A stretch of DNA of 64,000 nt from Streptomyces sp. NBC_01335 (GTDB lineage: Bacteria; Actinomycetota; Actinomycetes; Streptomycetales; Streptomycetaceae), in assembly GCF_035953295.1 (NCBI RefSeq), contig NZ_CP108370.1, positions 2,170,001-2,234,000 on the forward strand, given 5' to 3'. Of the stretch, positions 49,733 to 58,157 are shown in pieces (position 1 is the stretch's first letter; every line of letters starts with the position of its first letter). Both the position numbers and the translations under genes were made by a program. Below the pieces are notes generated by a model. That model was given only the letters and a program-made list of their open reading frames with translations. It did no database searches and was not told the DNA's origin.

Positions 49733-50898
49733 CCGATATGAAGACCGAGCGGCACGCTTTCGCCGAGAGGCTGGTGGAGGCCGACGTAGTTCGCTCGCCC
49801 CAGTGGCGCGCGGCGGTGGAAGCCGTTCCCCGCGAGGCGTTCCTGAGCACCGGCGTGTTCCTACAGGAGGACGGCGGATGGTGGCGCCCGGCCACCGCAG
49901 CGGAGACCGACCCGGCCGAATGGGCGGAGATCGTCTACAGCAACGACACCCTGACCACGCAGCTCGACGGCCACCTCACCGCCGACGTGACGCCCGGGGT
50001 CGTGCGAGGGACTCCCACGTCGTCATCAACCAATCCGGACACCGTGCTCAGCATGATCGAAAGCCTGGAAGTCGAAGACGGCGACCAGGTCCTGGAGATC
50101 GGTACGGGCACCGGCTACTCGTCGGCCCTGATGTGCCACCGCCTCGGCGAGGACAACGTGACCACGATCGAGGTAGACCCGGAGGTGGCCGGGCGCGCGG
50201 ATGTCGCCCTCGAAGAGGTCGGATTCTCCACCTGGACCATCACGGGCGACGGCCTGCTCGGACACCCCAGAAGGGCCCCGTACGACCGCGTGATCGCGAC
50301 GTGCGCCGTCCGCCGCATCCCGTACGCGTGGGTCCGGCAGACCAAGCCGGGCGGCATCATCCTGAGCACTGTGGGCTCCTGGCCCTACGGAACGGGGCTC
50401 GCCAAGGTCGTCGTGGGCGAGGACGGAACCGCCCGGGGCAGCATCATCGGTAGGTCGTCGTTCATGCAGGCGCGGGCGCAGGCCGTGGTGCCGGTGGACG
50501 GCGACTTCTCCGCCCGCACGGCCTACGCGGAGGACGAGCGCCCGACCAAGGTCTCCCCCAGCCTGTTGAACGACTGGGTGCCGGCCTTCATCGCCCAGCT
50601 CTCCGCCCCAGGCGTACAGCTCGTCCGCGCCGTCACGAGCGACGGCAAGCCCTTGCTCTACCTGTTCGACCCCGACCGGGAGAGCTTCGCCGAGTTCATC
50701 ACCGGCGACGACGGCGCCAGCGTCGTGCGCCAGGGCGGCCCCGTCCCGCTGTGGGGCGACATCGAGGCACCCTTGGTCGCCTGGGAGGCCGCAGGGCGCC
50801 CCGGCATCGACGCCGTACAGCTCCGCGTCAGCGAGGAGGCCCACGAGTACTGGGTCGAAGGCCACCCGGATCTCCGCTGGGAACACCGAATCGAATGA
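49729..50898 (+). CDS. tgmC: PIMT-like O-methyltransferase of the graspetide locus
   Basis: A 389-residue SAM methyltransferase related to protein L-isoaspartyl methyltransferase. The SAM motif is QVLEIGTGTGYSSALMCHRL; TSSSTNPDTVLSMIESLEVE resembles the PIMT substrate region. A C-terminal domain of about 170 residues is specific for peptide-maturase members. Homologues methylate an Asp of the crosslinked peptide, leading to an aspartimide (as in fuscimiditide). Four-base overlap with the ligase. Confidence 0.88.
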   Translation: MTDMKTERHAFAERLVEADVVRSPQWRAAVEAVPREAFLSTGVFLQEDGGWWRPATAAETDPAEWAEIVYSNDTLTTQLDGHLTADVTPGVVRGTPTSSSTNPDTVLSMIESLEVEDGDQVLEIGTGTGYSSALMCHRLGEDNVTTIEVDPEVAGRADVALEEVGFSTWTITGDGLLGHPRRAPYDRVIATCAVRRIPYAWVRQTKPGGIILSTVGSWPYGTGLAKVVVGEDGTARGSIIGRSSFMQARAQAVVPVDGDFSARTAYAEDERPTKVSPSLLNDWVPAFIAQLSAPGVQLVRAVTSDGKPLLYLFDPDRESFAEFITGDDGASVVRQGGPVPLWGDIEAPLVAWEAAGRPGIDAVQLRVSEEAHEYWVEGHPDLRWEHRIE

Positions 50899-50935
50899 GG
50901 GCCGGGGCTACAGCACCCAGCTACGCCTAAGCCAG

Positions 50936-50963
50936 CAGCCCCGGCGGCCGACCGCCGGGGCTG
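50936..50963 (+). terminator. Hairpin after the methyltransferase gene
   Basis: A perfect 12-bp repeat CAGCCCCGGCGG/CCGCCGGGGCTG with loop CCGA, followed by TTCTGG. It probably ends the graspetide transcript. Confidence 0.65.
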
Positions 50964-51062
50964 TTCTGGTGATCACCGTTGGCTCCCGCAACTCGAAGAC
51001 GCTCCGCCCGAACGAGGCGGGGCGACCACTCCTCATGCCTGACCGCACCTAGGAAAATGCCG

Positions 51063-51917
51063 ATGCCCCAGACCCAAGACCCTCAGATCGCGGCACGCAT
51101 GCTGGACGCCCTCCAGCGCGCCGCCCGCGCCCTCGGATGCGCCCTGCCTGACGACGGCGGTCGCACTTGGGGGTGGGAGGGCCGGTCATTGTCCTCGAAG
51201 GTCCACTACGACGGCCACCCACACTGGCTGCGCGTGACATCGCTGCCTCTCGCGAAGGCACCCCAACGGGACATCATCCCGGCTCCCGAGGACCCGTGGA
51301 GCGGGCCGGAGGACGCTGCGTGGCGAGTGCCGGTGAAGGTCCCACGACCCACGTTCGCGGCCATGCACCGATGGAACCGCGGTGGGCACGTCTACCACGC
51401 CGACCTGCACCGGCACGCCCAAGGCCGGCCGCTCTCCGAAACCGCCCTCCCTCCCAAGGGCCTTCGCCCCGATGACCGATGGTGGAGGCAGCTCTCCGTG
51501 GCTCTGACGGACATCTCCCTCGTGCAGACGCAGCGGGTCGCCGTCCGCGCCGAGCGCCTGTCGTGGGCCATGCCGCACTTCCTCGGCGACAAGGCGCCCA
51601 CGCAGCCGCCGAGTTGGACCACTGCTCACGGGGACCTTCAGTGGTCCAACCTCATCGGACCCCGTCTCGAAATCCTCGACTGGGAGCGCTGGGGCGTCGC
51701 CCCGGAGGGCTACGACATCGCCACGCTCTACGTGTCCAGCCTCGGCGACCCGGAGCTGGCGGACCAGATCCTTGACCGCTTCAGCACACCGCTGAACTCC
51801 CCGTCAGGCCGCTTCAGCCAGCTCTACGCCGCTTCCGAGTTCATTCAGGGGTTCGAGCGGGGCAACAACCGGGAGATCGAGCACGCGGTCCGAAATCTGG
51901 TTGCCCAGCTCCTCTGA
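51063..51917 (+). CDS. Aminoglycoside-phosphotransferase-like kinase
   Basis: A 284-residue protein of the APH-like kinase fold. The catalytic and metal motifs are TTAHGDLQWSNLI (HGDxxxxN) and LEILDWERWGVAPEGYDIAT (D of the DxD-like motif). The N-terminal lobe (WEGRSLSSKVHYDGHPHWLR) fits. ATG 51063 behind AGGAAA; ATG 51057 also possible. Substrate unknown; such genes recur near Streptomyces RiPP and NUDIX genes. Its end overlaps the opposing gene by 114 bases. Confidence 0.8.
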   Translation: MPQTQDPQIAARMLDALQRAARALGCALPDDGGRTWGWEGRSLSSKVHYDGHPHWLRVTSLPLAKAPQRDIIPAPEDPWSGPEDAAWRVPVKVPRPTFAAMHRWNRGGHVYHADLHRHAQGRPLSETALPPKGLRPDDRWWRQLSVALTDISLVQTQRVAVRAERLSWAMPHFLGDKAPTQPPSWTTAHGDLQWSNLIGPRLEILDWERWGVAPEGYDIATLYVSSLGDPELADQILDRFSTPLNSPSGRFSQLYAASEFIQGFERGNNREIEHAVRNLVAQLL

Positions 51918-53003
51918 AACGTCCTCCGCTCGGTCCGGGCCCACCGCCGTGACTACTGCGTCGACTGCTTCGCCGATCGCCGCGTGCGAGATCTGCTCTG
52001 CACTGTCAACGACTGTTGGCACACTCTGCACCAGCACCTCGTCCGCCAGTGTGTTGCTGACCGTCGCCGACACCTGCACTTCAGAAATCTCGGCGGCAGA
52101 GCCTGACGCCGCGACACTGACCGCCACCTCCAGCCCGGAGGCAACCTGCGAGGTTGCGGTCACCACGAGCTGACCACCGGCGTAGGTCTGCTCGACCGTC
52201 GCACTTCCGTCTCGCGAGATCGAGTCCATGAATTCCGTGAACGGTGACAGCAGATTCAGCAGCGAGTCGCCCAGACCATCGACATACGGGTTCTTCCCGC
52301 TGTCGGGGTAGTACGGCTCCGCCGCAGGCGCATCAGCCTGGCCTGCCGGAACCGACCTGTCGAGCGGGCCAACCCGAGGGACGATCTCGCTCATCGGGGA
52401 TGCCTCATCCGTCGCAGCCTCGCCCGCACTCGGTTCCGCCGTCGCGGGGTCCTCCTGGGGCGCCGCCGACGCACCGGAGTCCTTCACGGTTTGCGTCTCG
52501 GGGGCATTCGCGCCCGCCTCGGGCGTCACATTGCTGACAGCAGTCTTGACCTTCGCGTAGACCGGGCCGTTTGCGAGCACAACCTTGCTGGTGTCAACGG
52601 TGACCGTGCCGTCCCGCTGGAGCCGAATCTTCGCGTCGTCGCCGTACGCAAGGGCGTAGGCGTCTCCCTTGCTCAGCCCGCGCCGCTCACCCTCGCGGAT
52701 GACGGCGTTCCTCTGCTCCTCGGTCAGGGGGACCCCCGCAATGCCTCCGGCACCGTCAAGAAGGGTTTCCTGCACGGCCTGGCCGGGGTCGGAGGTGAAC
52801 GCGTCGCCCGAGAAAACCGTGACAGGAGACCCCGAATCGCGGGTCGCCGATGCGCTGCCAAGGGCGGTCGCAGTGGCTATGGAGAGAGCCAACCCGCCGT
52901 ATCCGAGGAGGGCCGTTGTCCGATGCGGCTGCCCCTTTTCCGGGATGCCCAGGAGCCGGAGCGCTGCCCTCCTGCTCGACACGTGCTTCGCCCGCCGACC
53001 CAT
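51804..53003 (-). CDS. Secreted or surface protein of unknown function
   Basis: A 399-residue protein. The N-terminus has basic residues and one hydrophobic segment (TALLGYGGLALSIATATALG), a likely signal anchor. Further parts are SDPGQAVQETLLDGAGGIAG, TEEQRNAVIREGERRGLSKG, a Pro/Ala/Glu-rich linker and a C-terminal Val/Ser/Ala-rich region (EVAVSVAASGSAAEISEVQV). ATG 53001-53003 with AGGTGAT upstream. The C-terminus overlaps the APH-like gene. Confidence 0.6.
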   Translation of the reverse strand: MGRRAKHVSSRRAALRLLGIPEKGQPHRTTALLGYGGLALSIATATALGSASATRDSGSPVTVFSGDAFTSDPGQAVQETLLDGAGGIAGVPLTEEQRNAVIREGERRGLSKGDAYALAYGDDAKIRLQRDGTVTVDTSKVVLANGPVYAKVKTAVSNVTPEAGANAPETQTVKDSGASAAPQEDPATAEPSAGEAATDEASPMSEIVPRVGPLDRSVPAGQADAPAAEPYYPDSGKNPYVDGLGDSLLNLLSPFTEFMDSISRDGSATVEQTYAGGQLVVTATSQVASGLEVAVSVAASGSAAEISEVQVSATVSNTLADEVLVQSVPTVVDSAEQISHAAIGEAVDAVVTAVGPDRAEDVSEELGNQISDRVLDLPVVAPLEPLNELGSGVELAEAA

Positions 53004-53235
53004 CGGTATCACCTGATCTTTACTGCTTTCAACTACTTGGGTCCACAATTAGAACATGCGTACGGTTTCCCCAACCGAGTCGTCCGTCACACCCGAGCAC
53101 GCCCCCGGAGGAGCGATCCGGAGCACCATTCGCCGCCACTTCATCGCCACACGATCGCCACAGAGGGCCGGAAAGCAGCAAGAAGAAACGGACAAACAGT
53201 CCGAAATTAAGGGAGTGAGACGGGGGAAGCGAAAA

Positions 53236-53271
53236 CCCCCTCCGACCCGCAAACATGCAGGTCAGAGGGGG
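53236..53271 (-). terminator. Terminator of rnpB
   Basis: Minus strand: CCCCCTCTGACCTGC, loop, then GGGTCGGAGGGGG followed by TTTTCGC. It lies 26 bases beyond the RNase P RNA end. Confidence 0.75.
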
Positions 53272-53296
53272 TACGCCCCCGTCAGAGGAGGGGGCT

Positions 53297-53706
53297 GACA
53301 GACGAGTCCAGGCTATACGCCGGGTTCTGTCGCCCGGTCGCCTCGCGGCGGCCGGGGAGACGGCCATCCATCTAGGACCGGCATTGCTGCCGGCCTCCTG
53401 CGGTCTACCCGCGAACTCGGGCGGGCCGCCCTCGAACGTTCGCGCAGGGCCGTCTTGCGACGGTCCTTCTTGACCTTGCTCCGGGTGGGGTTTACCTAGC
53501 CGCCTGAGTCACCTCAGGCGCTGGTGGTCTCTTACACCACCGTTTCACCCTTACCCGGGACCTGGGTCCCGGGCGGTCTGTTTTCTGTGGCACTGTCCCG
53601 CGAGTCACCTCGGGTGGCCGTTAGCCACCACCCTGCCCTGTGGAGCCCGGACGTTCCTCGGGGAGATCCGGAGATCCCCACGCGGCCGTCCGCCCGGCTC
53701 GTCTGC
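53297..53706 (-). ncRNA. rnpB: RNase P RNA, bacterial class A
   Basis: The catalytic RNA of RNase P, which matures tRNA 5' ends. P1 pairs CAGACGAG (5', 53705-53698) with CUCGUCUG (3', 53305-53298). Conserved core parts are visible on the minus strand: GAGGAACGUCCGGGCUCCAC, ACAGUGCCACAGAAAACAGACC in two pieces (ACAGUGCCACAGAAAACAGA), GGUAAGGGUGAAACGGUGGU, GUAAGAGACCACC, CUAGAUGGAUGG and CAGAACCCGGCGUAUAGCC. Length of about 410 bases fits Streptomyces. Confidence 0.95.
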
Positions 53707-53774
53707 CGTGGGGCCATCGTACCCGGCGCGGAAGGGCTCCCGTCTGCGGCTCCTCGCCGCTCCGCCCCGCGGGC

Positions 53775-54320
53775 TCAGCCACTGAAGGCGGTGATGCCCG
53801 CCGTCCAGGCCTCGGCGAGGTCGGTGTCCGGCGGGAAGCGGCCGTTCAGTTCGAGGACGACCATGCCGTGCGCGAACGCCCAGGCGGCCCTGGCGCGGTC
53901 CGCGTCGCCGGCGACGGCCCGGTAGAGGGGGGCGGCGGCCTTGCGGCGGTCGGGGGCGAGGGCCGGGAGGTCCGGGCGGCAGCCGGTGGCGAGCAGGTAG
54001 AGGTGGGGGTGGGCCAGGGCGTACGTGCGGTAGGCCGTGGCCAGGACGGGGAACGAGCCGGGCGCCGACGCCTCGGCGGCGGTGAGTACGGCGGCCGTCT
54101 CGCGGTACATCTCGGCCGCAAGGGCCGCCACCACCGAGGACTTGTCGGGGAAGTACTTGTACAGGGACGAGGCCCGGAACCCCACGCGTTCGGCCAGGCG
54201 CCGCATGGTGAGGGCCTCCGGGCCCTCCTCCTCCAGCAGGGCGCGGGCGGCGGCGACGATCTGCCGGGGGCGGCCGGTGGCGAGGCTGCCAGGAGCGGCA
54301 CGGACGGCGGAGTCGGTCAC
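53775..54320 (-). CDS. TetR/AcrR-family regulator
   Basis: A 181-residue repressor with N-terminal HTH (IVAAARALLEEEGPEALTMR, RLAERVGFRASSLYKYFPDK) and a WHG/TetR_C-like effector domain (FPVLATAYRTYALAHPHLYL, WAFAHGMVVLELNGRFPP). GTG 54318-54320 start. Divergent from yaaA; ligand unknown. Confidence 0.9.
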   Translation of the reverse strand: MTDSAVRAAPGSLATGRPRQIVAAARALLEEEGPEALTMRRLAERVGFRASSLYKYFPDKSSVVAALAAEMYRETAAVLTAAEASAPGSFPVLATAYRTYALAHPHLYLLATGCRPDLPALAPDRRKAAAPLYRAVAGDADRARAAWAFAHGMVVLELNGRFPPDTDLAEAWTAGITAFSG

Positions 54321-54505
54321 GCGGTCAGGGCCTTTCGTTTGGATCGGGCCGGGTCGGGGAGCGTCCCTGGCGGCCAGCGCGATCGTACGAGATCCGGCCG
54401 TGATGGCCGAAAGGAGACCCCACCCCGGGGCGCCCGCGACCGGCCGAGGGCCCTCCCCCGGCCCCGTAACCTGGTTGTTCCGCCCCCGTACGAAGGAGAA
54501 CCGCC

Positions 54506-55306
54506 GTGCTCGTGCTGTTGCCGCCCTCCGAGGGCAAGGCCGCCCCGCGACGCGGAGCACCCCTCAAGCCCGAGTCCCTGTCGCTGCCGGGGCTCGCCCC
54601 GGCGCGTGCGGCCGTGCTGGACGAGCTGGTGGAGCTGTGCCTGGCCGACGAGGAGAAGGCGCGCGGTGTGCTCGGGCTCACCGAGGGGCTGCGCGGCGAG
54701 GTCGGCAAGAACGCCGAACTGCGTACGGCTCCGACCCGGCCGGCCGGCGAGATCTACACGGGGGTCCTGTACGACGCGCTGGATCTGGCCGCCCTGGACG
54801 CGGCGGCCCGACGGCGCGCCTCGGCCTCGCTGCTGGTCTTCTCCGGGCTGTGGGGCGCCGTGCGGGTGAGTGACCGGATCCCGTCGTACCGCTGCTCGAT
54901 GGGCGTGAAGCTGCCGGGCCTCGGCTCGCTCGCCGCGCACTGGCGTGCGGCGATGGAGCCGGTACTGCCGGAGGCCGCAGGTGACGGGCTCGTCCTGGAC
55001 CTGCGGTCCTCCGCGTACGCGTCGGCGTGGAAGCCCAAGGGGGAGCTCGCGGGGCGGACGGCGAGCGTGCGGGTGCTCCACTCGCAGCTGGTCGACGGGA
55101 TCGAGAAGCGCTCCGTGGTCAGCCACTTCAACAAGGCGACGAAGGGCCGCATGGTCCGCGACCTGCTGGAGGCGGGCGCCGCGCCGGGAAGCCCGGAGCA
55201 ACTCGTGGACGTGTTGCGGGACCTCGGCTACGTGGTGGAGGCGCAGGCACCGGCCCGCGCGGGGCGGCCGTGGTCGCTCGACGTGGTGGTGACGGAGATC
55301 CACTGA
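54506..55306 (+). CDS. yaaA: Peroxide-stress protein YaaA
   Basis: A 266-residue YaaA/DUF328 protein, which in E. coli limits free iron and protects DNA under H2O2 stress. Conserved parts: LVLLPPSEGKAAPRRGAPLK, RTAPTRPAGEIYTGVLYDAL, DLRSSAYASAWKP and VVSHFNKATKGRMVRDLLEA. GTG 54506 after GAAGGAGAACC. Confidence 0.92.
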   Translation: MLVLLPPSEGKAAPRRGAPLKPESLSLPGLAPARAAVLDELVELCLADEEKARGVLGLTEGLRGEVGKNAELRTAPTRPAGEIYTGVLYDALDLAALDAAARRRASASLLVFSGLWGAVRVSDRIPSYRCSMGVKLPGLGSLAAHWRAAMEPVLPEAAGDGLVLDLRSSAYASAWKPKGELAGRTASVRVLHSQLVDGIEKRSVVSHFNKATKGRMVRDLLEAGAAPGSPEQLVDVLRDLGYVVEAQAPARAGRPWSLDVVVTEIH

Positions 55307-55392
55307 GGGGCCGCCCCCGCTTGGCCCGGGGTCGCGTTGCAGCATGTGCAACGGTCGTTGCAGGGAGTGTGGTCCGGCGGCAGGATGACGCC

Positions 55393-56061
55393 ATGACCGC
55401 CTCCCCCGCGCCCGCCGACGCCGTCTCCGCGCCCGCCCCGTCCGCCCCGTCCGTGCTCGATCTGGCCCCCGTCGTCCCCGTCGTCGTGCTGGAGGACGCG
55501 GCGGACGCCGTACCGCTCGCCCGGGCACTCGTCGCGGGCGGTCTCCCGGCGATCGAGGTGACCCTCCGGACGTCCGCCGCGCTGGAGGCGATCGCGGCCA
55601 TCGCCCGCGAGGTGCCGGGGGCCGTGGTGGGCGCGGGCACGGTGATATCCGCGGCGAACGTGACGGAGACGGTGGCCGCCGGGGCTCGGTTCCTGGTCAG
55701 CCCGGGGTGGACGGACACCCTGCTGGCGGCGATGCGGGCGTCCGGGCTGCCCTTCCTGCCGGGCGTCTCGTCCGCCTCCGAGGTGGTCGCGCTGCTGGAA
55801 CGCGGGGTCACCGACATGAAGTTCTTCCCGGCGGAGGCGGCCGGCGGCACCGCCTATCTCAAGGCGCTCGCCGCCCCGCTGCCGCAGGCGCGGTTCTGCC
55901 CCACCGGGGGCATCTCGGCGGCCTCCGCCCCGCACTATCTCGCCCTGCCCAACGTCGGCTGTGTGGGCGGCAGTTGGATGCTTCCGGGCGAGGCCGTCGC
56001 CAGGAAGGACTGGGCGCGGGTGGAGCGGCTGGCCGCCGAGGCGGCGGCGCTGCGCGGCTGA
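55393..56061 (+). CDS. eda: 2-dehydro-3-deoxy-phosphogluconate (KDPG/KHG) aldolase
   Basis: A 222-residue class I aldolase cleaving KDPG to pyruvate and glyceraldehyde 3-phosphate. Visible: VPVVVLEDAADAVPLARALV, GGLPAIEVTLRT (catalytic Glu), VVGAGTVISAANVTETVAAG, FLVSPGWTD, GVTDMKFFPAEAAGG (Schiff-base Lys) and FCPTGGISAASAPHYLALPN. ATG 55393. Confidence 0.92.
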   Translation: MTASPAPADAVSAPAPSAPSVLDLAPVVPVVVLEDAADAVPLARALVAGGLPAIEVTLRTSAALEAIAAIAREVPGAVVGAGTVISAANVTETVAAGARFLVSPGWTDTLLAAMRASGLPFLPGVSSASEVVALLERGVTDMKFFPAEAAGGTAYLKALAAPLPQARFCPTGGISAASAPHYLALPNVGCVGGSWMLPGEAVARKDWARVERLAAEAAALRG

Positions 56062-56103
56062 GCCCGAGCCCGCCCCGGTCACGCCGACCGGGGCGGGGGG
56101 CGT

Positions 56104-57414
56104 CTACCGCAGGTACGAGGTGTCGTTGAAGAGGCGTACGGACGCGTTGCCGTCGGCGTAGTACGCGACCTCGGAGAGCGAGGCGGCGGCCAGCTCCATC
56201 CGGAACATGGACTCCGGCGGAGCGCCCAGGGCCAGCCTGACCAGGGTCTTGACGGGCGTCACATGGCTGACCAGCAGCACGGTGCGGCCCGCGTACGCGG
56301 CGGCCAGCCGGTCGCGGGCGACGGCCACCCGGTCCGCGACCTCCACGAAGCTCTCGCCGCCGCCCGTGGGCGCCGCCTGGGGGTCGGTGAGCCAGGTCGT
56401 CAGGTCGGAGGCGTACCGTTCGCGGACCTCGGCGAAGGAGAGCCCCTCCCAGGCGCCGAAGTCGGTCTCGCGCAGCCCCTCGTCGATCGTCACGTCGAGA
56501 CCGAGCCGGGCCGCCACCGCGCCCGCCGTCTCACGGCACCGGCGCAGCGGTGAGCTGACGATCTCCTGGACGGTGCCGAGGGCCGCGAAGTGCGCGGCGG
56601 CGCGTTCGGCCTGCTCGCGGCCGGTCGCGGAGAGCTCCGGGTCGGTGCCGCCACTGCCGGAGAACCGCTTCTCCGGGGTCAGGGCGGTCTCCCCGTGCCG
56701 GAGCAGCAGGAAGGTGGCGGGGGCGCCCATGTCCGGCGCGGCGGCCCACCCCCTCCGGGGCGCGGCGGCCGGGCCGGCGTCCGCCTCGGGGGCATGCGAT
56801 GCGGCAGCACCGGAGGCGTCCGTGGAGCCGGTACGGGCGGCGGCGAGGGCGGCGCGCACCTTGGCCGCTCCGGCGGACGCGTCGCCCACCTCGCGGGGGG
56901 GTACGTCCCCGAACTCGCCGACGGCGGGGCGGGCCGGGGCGTCCAGGCCGGCGGTGGAGGCGGAGGGCTCCCACTGCTCGCCCCGTCGGCCCGCGTCCAT
57001 CGCCTCGTTGGCGAGCCGGTCCGCGTGCTTGTTCCGCTCGCGCGGCATCCACTCGTACGTGACGGCGGACGGCGGGAAGACGGTGGCCGCCTCCGCCGCG
57101 AGGGGCTTCATGTCGGGGTGCTTGATCTTCCAGCGACCCGACATCTGCTCGACCACCAGCTTCGAGTCCATCCGCACATGGACCCGGACGGAACCGTCCG
57201 CCGCCTCCGGGAACAGCGCCTTCGCGGCCCGCAGGCCGGCGATCAGGCCCCGGTACTCCGCGACGTTGTTCGTCGCGATGCCGATGTACTCGGCGGCCTC
57301 GGCGAGGGTCTCGCCGGTCGCCGGGTCCACGACGACGGCGCCGTAACCGGCGGGCCCCGGGTTGCCCCGGGAACCTCCGTCGGCTTCGACGACGAGCTGG
57401 TGGGACGAGGTCAT
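56104..57414 (-). CDS. Bifunctional RNase H / phosphoglycerate-mutase-like phosphatase
   Basis: A 436-residue fusion. The N-terminal RNase HI domain (VVEADGGSRGNPGPAGYGAV, NVAEYRGLIAGLRAAKALFP, VRMDSKLVVEQMSGRWKIKH, ERNKHADRLANEAMD) holds the D-E-D-D residues. After an Ala-rich linker comes a histidine-phosphatase domain (FLLLRHGETALTPEKRFSGS, GLRETDFGAWEGLSFAEVRE, TVLLVSHVTPVKTLVRLALG), like the CobC-type domain of the actinobacterial RNase H/acid phosphatase. ATG overlaps the upstream stop. Confidence 0.93.
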   Translation of the reverse strand: MTSSHQLVVEADGGSRGNPGPAGYGAVVVDPATGETLAEAAEYIGIATNNVAEYRGLIAGLRAAKALFPEAADGSVRVHVRMDSKLVVEQMSGRWKIKHPDMKPLAAEAATVFPPSAVTYEWMPRERNKHADRLANEAMDAGRRGEQWEPSASTAGLDAPARPAVGEFGDVPPREVGDASAGAAKVRAALAAARTGSTDASGAAASHAPEADAGPAAAPRRGWAAAPDMGAPATFLLLRHGETALTPEKRFSGSGGTDPELSATGREQAERAAAHFAALGTVQEIVSSPLRRCRETAGAVAARLGLDVTIDEGLRETDFGAWEGLSFAEVRERYASDLTTWLTDPQAAPTGGGESFVEVADRVAVARDRLAAAYAGRTVLLVSHVTPVKTLVRLALGAPPESMFRMELAAASLSEVAYYADGNASVRLFNDTSYLR

Positions 57415-58157
57415 TACAGGCCCGAATCCGAGGTGCGCACCAGGATGCGGTGGCAGTTCTCGCAGCGCAGCACGGTGTCGGGGGACGCCGCCTTCACGTC
57501 GTTGACCTCGGTGATGTTCAGCTCCAGGCGGCAGCCCTCGCAGCGGCGCTGGTAGAGCCGGGCGGCACCGACCCCGCCCTGCTGGGTGCGGAGCTTGTCG
57601 TACAGCTTCAGCAGGTCGGCGGGGATGACGTCGGCGACGACCGCGCGGTCCTTGGTGATCGTCTCGGTCTGGGCGTCGAACTCCTTGAGCGCGGCGTCGC
57701 GGCGCTCGGTGGCGTCGTCGACCTTCGCCTGTACGGCGGCGACCCGGCCGGTCAGCTCGGCGACGCGCTCCTGGGCGGCCTCGCGGCGCTCCATGATCTC
57801 GAGGACCACGTCCTCCAGGTCGCCCTGGCGCTTGGCCAGCGAGGTGATCTCGCGCTGGAGGTTCTCCAGGTCCTTCGGCGAGGAGACCGCGCCGGAGTCG
57901 AGACGCTGCTGGTCGCGGACGGCGCGCTGGCGCACCTGGTCGACGTCCTGCTCCGCCTTGGTCTGCTCGCGGCTGGTGTCGCTCTCCTCGGTCTGCGAGG
58001 CGACCAGCAGGTCGCGGAGCTGCGCGAGGTCGTTGTTGAGGGACTCGATCTCCGCGTGCTCCGGCAGCGAGGCCCGCTTGTGCGCGGTCTGCGCGAGGCG
58101 AACGTCGAGTGCCTGGACGTCGAGGAGTCGGATCTGGTCGGCGGGCGCGGCGTTCAG
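57414..58157 (-). CDS. C4-type zinc-ribbon coiled-coil protein, apparent CTG start
   Basis: A 247-residue protein: coiled coil from about residue 30 to 190 (ESLNNDLAQLRDLLVASQTE, LENLQREITSLAKRQGDLED) and a C-terminal zinc ribbon (RRCEGCRLELNITEVNDV, VLRCENCHRILVR). It is conserved in actinobacteria between Nif3-like and RNase H/phosphatase genes; it may be a tethering protein. The family starts NAAPADQIRLLDVQALDVRL; the only fitting codon before it is CTG 58155-58157, overlapping the Nif3 stop. Confidence 0.88.
   Translation of the reverse strand: MNAAPADQIRLLDVQALDVRLAQTAHKRASLPEHAEIESLNNDLAQLRDLLVASQTEESDTSREQTKAEQDVDQVRQRAVRDQQRLDSGAVSSPKDLENLQREITSLAKRQGDLEDVVLEIMERREAAQERVAELTGRVAAVQAKVDDATERRDAALKEFDAQTETITKDRAVVADVIPADLLKLYDKLRTQQGGVGAARLYQRRCEGCRLELNITEVNDVKAASPDTVLRCENCHRILVRTSDSGL

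Noticed and set aside
53056..53298. An 80-residue plus-strand frame upstream of rnpB
   Set aside because: Runs through the rnpB terminator region, has no ribosome site and is low in complexity.
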